This document shows positions 13,554 to 16,635 of a stretch of DNA of 16,635 nt, piece by piece. Source of the stretch: Rhodospirillales bacterium (GTDB lineage: Bacteria > Pseudomonadota > Alphaproteobacteria > Acetobacterales > Acetobacteraceae); assembly GCA_025350425.1 (NCBI GenBank), contig JANXXW010000495.1:1-16635 (forward strand). The letters are read 5' to 3'. Both the position numbers and the translations under genes were made by a program. The notes below the pieces were generated by a model that was not told where the DNA came from, made no database searches, and was given only the letters and a program-made list of their open reading frames with translations. Each line of letters begins with the position of its first letter. Within the stretch, counting starts at the first letter, position 1.

Positions 13554-15430
13554 TGGACCCGCGCCTGCTCAACCTCTACGAGTCTGAACTGGCGTTTATG
13601 CGCGACATGGGGGGCGAGTTCGCGTCCGAATTCCCCAAAATCGCCGCCCGGCTCGGGTTGGGCAACATCGAGGTCAGCGATCCCTACGTCGAACGCCTGT
13701 TGGAGGGTTTCGCGTTCCTGACCGCTCGCGTGCAACTGAAGATGCAGGCCGAGTTCCCGACCTTCACGCAATCCCTGTTGCAGATGGTTTATCCGCACTA
13801 CCTCGCGCCAACCCCGTCGATGGCGGTGGTGAAGTTCCAACCTGACGCCGCGTTGCGCGGGATGCCGGAAGGCGTGCTGCTTCCGCCCGGCACGGAACTT
13901 CGCAGCCTGCTCGGGACCGAGGACCAGACCAACTGCGAGTTCCGCACCGCCCATCCGGTGCAACTGCTGCCGATCGAGTTGGTCGAAGCCGAGTATACCG
14001 GTTCCGCCGCCGCGGTCGCAGCCCTTGGATTGCCGGATCGTAAGGGCGTCAAGGCTGCGATCCGGTTGCGCCTGCGCGTCACCGGCGAAATGGCGTTCAA
14101 CAAGCTGGCGCTGGACCGGCTGGTGTTCTTCCTGGGCGGCGCGGAAGGCGCGCGGATGCGTTTGTACGAGCAACTGGTCTGCAACGTCGCGCAGGTGCAT
14201 GTGCGGCCGACGGTTCGGCCGCTGCCCTGGCAGGAGAGCCTGCCGCCGAGTGCCGTCCGGCCCATCGGCTTCAGCCCGGAGGAAGCGTTATTGCCGCGCG
14301 TCGCGCAGTCTTTCGACGGCTATCGCCTGCTGCAAGAGTATTATGCGATGCCGGAGCGTTTCCTGTTCATCGCCATCGATGGGCTGGACCGCGCGGCAAT
14401 ACGATGTGCCACCGGCGAACTCGATATTGTCATCCTGCTGGACCGCGCCGACCCCACGCTTGCCGCCGGCTTCAACGCCGACCAGATGCTGCTGTTCTGC
14501 ACCCCGGCGATCAACCTGTTCCCCCGGCGCAGCGACCGCATCAACCTCAGCGAGCGCGAGGCCGAGCATCAGGTCGTGCCCGACCGGATGCGTCCGCTCG
14601 ATTTCGAGGTATTCGACGTGCGCGGAGTGGAGGGTTACGCCAGCGACGGCAGCGCGCCGCAGAAATTCTTGCCGTTCTATGCTGCCAACGACCTCAGCCG
14701 AAACCCCGAACATCGCAGCTATTACACGCTGCGCCGTCAACCCCGGCAGCTCTCGTCCCGCAGCCGGCAGCGCGGCCCGCGATCCAGCTACCTCGGCCAC
14801 GAGTTGTTCATCACGCTGGTAGATGCCGAGCAGGCCCCGACCAACTGCGATCTGCGTCAACTCGGTCTCGATCTGCTCTGCACCAACCGAGACCTGCCGC
14901 TGTCGATGCCGATCGGGCGTCAGCAGACCGACTTCACCATCCTGGTCAGCGCGCCCGTGGCTTCAGTGCGCTGCGTCGTCGGCCCGGTGCCGCCCCGGCC
15001 GTGCCGTGGCGACGGGGACTATGCCTGGCGGTTCGTCTCGCATCTGAGCCTTAACTATCTCAGCCTGACCGACACTGACGAGATGCAGGGCGCCGCCGCG
15101 CTGCGGGAGTTGCTGCGGTTATATATCCCATCCAACCAGTCAATCGCATCCCGTCAGCTCGAGGGCCTGCTCTCGGTAGTGGCGCAGACGGTGGTACGCC
15201 GTATCCCGGGCAGCGGCCCGATGGCCGCCGGGCGCGGCCTTGGTATTACTCTGACGATGGACGAGGCGCCGTTCGGTGGCAGCGGCGCCGTGCTGCTGGC
15301 TGGCGTACTGGAGCGATTCTTCGCGAAGTACGTCTCCATCAATGGCTTCACCGAGATGACGCTACGCTGCACCGACCGAGGCGAGGTGATGCGCTGGCCG
15401 CTCCGCCTCGGCACGCGGGCAATATTGTAG
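13553..15430 (+). CDS. tssF: TssF, T6SS baseplate protein (VasA/ImpG)
   Basis: A 625-residue protein of usual size. The start M-D-P-R-L-L-N-L-Y-E-S-E-L-A-F-M-R is a classic TssF N-terminus, followed by F-P-K-I-A-A-R-L-G-L, D-P-Y-V-E-R-L-L-E-G-F-A-F-L-T-A-R-V and P-H-Y-L-A-P-T-P-S-M. Later segments include Y-Y-A-M-P-E-R-F-L-F, I-N-L-F-P-R-R-S-D-R-I and L-L-C-T-N-R-D-L-P, all family hallmarks. TssF forms the wedge heterotrimer with TssG. The long open frame starts 96 bases earlier, but ATG 13553, overlapping the tssE stop, gives the normal N-terminus. Confidence 0.96.
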   Translation: MDPRLLNLYESELAFMRDMGGEFASEFPKIAARLGLGNIEVSDPYVERLLEGFAFLTARVQLKMQAEFPTFTQSLLQMVYPHYLAPTPSMAVVKFQPDAALRGMPEGVLLPPGTELRSLLGTEDQTNCEFRTAHPVQLLPIELVEAEYTGSAAAVAALGLPDRKGVKAAIRLRLRVTGEMAFNKLALDRLVFFLGGAEGARMRLYEQLVCNVAQVHVRPTVRPLPWQESLPPSAVRPIGFSPEEALLPRVAQSFDGYRLLQEYYAMPERFLFIAIDGLDRAAIRCATGELDIVILLDRADPTLAAGFNADQMLLFCTPAINLFPRRSDRINLSEREAEHQVVPDRMRPLDFEVFDVRGVEGYASDGSAPQKFLPFYAANDLSRNPEHRSYYTLRRQPRQLSSRSRQRGPRSSYLGHELFITLVDAEQAPTNCDLRQLGLDLLCTNRDLPLSMPIGRQQTDFTILVSAPVASVRCVVGPVPPRPCRGDGDYAWRFVSHLSLNYLSLTDTDEMQGAAALRELLRLYIPSNQSIASRQLEGLLSVVAQTVVRRIPGSGPMAAGRGLGITLTMDEAPFGGSGAVLLAGVLERFFAKYVSINGFTEMTLRCTDRGEVMRWPLRLGTRAIL

Positions 15431-16480
15431 ATGGGTAGCGTGCTGGAGAAGGTCGCGGCGGTACCGCACGCATTCGACTTCAATCGTGTCATGCGCGAGC
15501 TGGAGGCGCTGCATTCCGACCGTCCTCGCTTCGGACGCAGCGTTCGCCCGTCGGAGGACCCGGTCCGCCTGGGGCAGGAGGCATCAGTCGAGTTCGCGTC
15601 CTCCATGCTGGCGAGTTGGGAGAGTGGCGAGGAGGGTAGGCCAGATCGCCTGATGGTGCATTTCTTCGGCCTGTTCGGTCCCGATGGCCCTTTGCCGCTG
15701 CACCTGACCGAATACGCCCGCGACCGCGTAAGGAACGAACGGGACCCGACCTTCCAACGCTTCGCCGATCTGTTCCACCACCGGGCACTGTCGCTAATGT
15801 ATCGCGCCTGGGCGGATGTGCGCCCAGCCGTAAGTTTTGACCGACCGGACAACGACCGATTCGCCACCTATGTCGGCGCACTCGCCGGTCTCGGCATGGC
15901 CAGCATGCGCGATCGCGACGCGATGCCGGATCTGACCAAATTGCATTTCGCGGGATTGCTGGCGAACCAGACGCGCAATGCTGACGGCCTGTCCGCGATC
16001 CTCTCCTCGTTCTTCGCCATGCCAGTGCAGGTGGAGAGTTTCGTGGGTTCCTGGCTGACGCTTCCGCGCCAGGATCATACTCGGCTATCCGGAGACACCG
16101 CTGGCGCCACGCTCGGCACGGGCGCACTACTGGGCGGGCGTGTGTGGAGTCGGACGCACAAATTCCGCCTCGTATTCGGCCCGCTGTCGCTTGACGAGTA
16201 CGAGCGCCTGTTGCCGGGCGGAACCAGTTTCCACAAGCTGGTGCCCATCGTTCGCAACTACGCCGGCGATGTGATGGCTTGGGATGTGCGGTTCGTGTTG
16301 CGTCGCATGGAAATACCGGACACGCGGCTTGGCCAACAGGGCCGGCTGGGCTGGACCACATGGCTGAAGCCGCGCCGGAGCTTGCGGGATGCTACGGACC
16401 TGCTGCTCGACGCGGGCGCCGATAGCATGGCTCGAAAAACCGACACGCGAACCACGATCCAGGAAAGAGAAATGGCATGA
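15431..16480 (+). CDS. tssG: TssG, T6SS baseplate protein (VasB/ImpH)
   Basis: A 349-residue protein. TssG features: N-terminal F-D-F-N-R-V-M-R-E-L-E-A-L (16-28), V-R-L-G-Q-E-A-S-V-E-F-A-S-S (46-59), F-F-G-L-F-G-P-D-G-P-L-P-L-H-L-T-E-Y (76-93), F-A-D-L-F-H-H-R-A-L-S-L-M-Y-R-A-W (111-127), then L-L-P-G-G and L-G-W-T-T-W-L. Two TssG copies and one TssF form each baseplate wedge. The ATG directly follows the tssF stop with no spacer, and the stop overlaps the tssH start (ATGA), so the three genes are probably translationally coupled. Confidence 0.96.
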   Translation: MGSVLEKVAAVPHAFDFNRVMRELEALHSDRPRFGRSVRPSEDPVRLGQEASVEFASSMLASWESGEEGRPDRLMVHFFGLFGPDGPLPLHLTEYARDRVRNERDPTFQRFADLFHHRALSLMYRAWADVRPAVSFDRPDNDRFATYVGALAGLGMASMRDRDAMPDLTKLHFAGLLANQTRNADGLSAILSSFFAMPVQVESFVGSWLTLPRQDHTRLSGDTAGATLGTGALLGGRVWSRTHKFRLVFGPLSLDEYERLLPGGTSFHKLVPIVRNYAGDVMAWDVRFVLRRMEIPDTRLGQQGRLGWTTWLKPRRSLRDATDLLLDAGADSMARKTDTRTTIQEREMA

Positions 16481-16635
16481 CTGAAATCAGTCGCACCACG
16501 CTGTTCGGCAAACTTAATCCGCTCGGCTATCGTGCCGTCGAGGGTGCCACGGTGTTCTGCAAGCTGCGCGGCAACCCGTATGTCGAGCTGGTGCATTGGC
16601 TGCATCAAATATTGCAGACGCAGGATTCCGACCTG
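16477..16635 (+). CDS. tssH: TssH/ClpV, T6SS sheath-recycling AAA+ ATPase (5' end only)
   Basis: Only the first 53 codons are inside the window. They read R-T-T-L-F-G-K-L-N-P-L-G-Y-R-A-V-E-G-A-T, then F-C-K-L-R-G-N-P-Y-V-E-L-V-H-W-L-H-Q-I-L-Q, the ClpV N-terminal domain start, which recognises a helix of TssC in contracted sheaths. Both AAA+ modules would lie beyond the window. The ATG overlaps the tssG stop by four bases, with GGAAAGAGAAA upstream as ribosome site. Confidence 0.94.
   Translation, partial: MTEISRTTLFGKLNPLGYRAVEGATVFCKLRGNPYVELVHWLHQILQTQDSDL

Noticed and set aside
12971..14200. 409-codon minus-strand frame across tagJ end, tssE and tssF
   Set aside because: It lies opposite confidently identified T6SS genes; histidine/arginine/glutamine-rich composition is typical of antisense shadow frames.

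Overview
The window looks like chromosomal DNA of a GC-rich alphaproteobacterium (Rhodospirillales/Acetobacteraceae or Bradyrhizobium/Rhodopseudomonas-like). The reasons are strong G/C bias at third codon positions, a CYP199A-type P450 with its dedicated redox partners, an IalB-family periplasmic protein, and an imp-style type VI secretion (T6SS) operon. This placement is inferred from gene content only. No tRNA, rRNA, CRISPR array, complete insertion sequence or transposase gene was seen.

Region 1 (about 1-3618, + strand). The window opens inside a reading frame whose visible start resembles a hydantoinase-A family protein and whose end resembles a small membrane-protein tail. A compact oxidation operon follows: a CYP199A-like P450, a [2Fe-2S] ferredoxin and an FAD/NAD ferredoxin reductase, which together form a complete class I P450 system. 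A GNAT acetyltransferase is packed against its 3' end. P450 residues that bind a benzoate carboxylate in CYP199A enzymes appear conserved, so a para-substituted benzoate is the likely substrate type.

Region 2 (3619-4395) is a stretch of about 780 bases without a convincing gene. It holds small palindromes, one doubtful minus-strand ORF, and a perfect 9-bp hairpin at its right edge that probably ends the next operon.

Region 3 (4396-6660, - strand) is an envelope operon read right to left: an IalB-like secreted protein, an OmpA-like peptidoglycan-binding protein, and a membrane-anchored protein with an HExxH metallopeptidase motif. It is divergent from the T6SS genes and may be a local T6SS accessory or an independent envelope module.

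Region 4 (6780-16635, + strand) is the T6SS locus: a PAAR spike-tip protein, a methyltransferase with a Trm112-like zinc ribbon, then tssA, tssB, tssC, hcp, tagJ (impE), tssE, tssF, tssG and the first 53 codons of tssH (clpV). These encode the sheath (TssB/C), tube (Hcp), tip (PAAR), baseplate (TssE/F/G), assembly cap/coordinator (TssA), sheath accessory protein (TagJ) and sheath-recycling ATPase (TssH). The membrane complex (TssJ/L/M), TssK and VgrG are not in the window. The most unusual points are that the PAAR gene and the methyltransferase share one reading frame split by a single TGA, and that the three-gene envelope operon starts next to the PAAR gene on the opposite strand.
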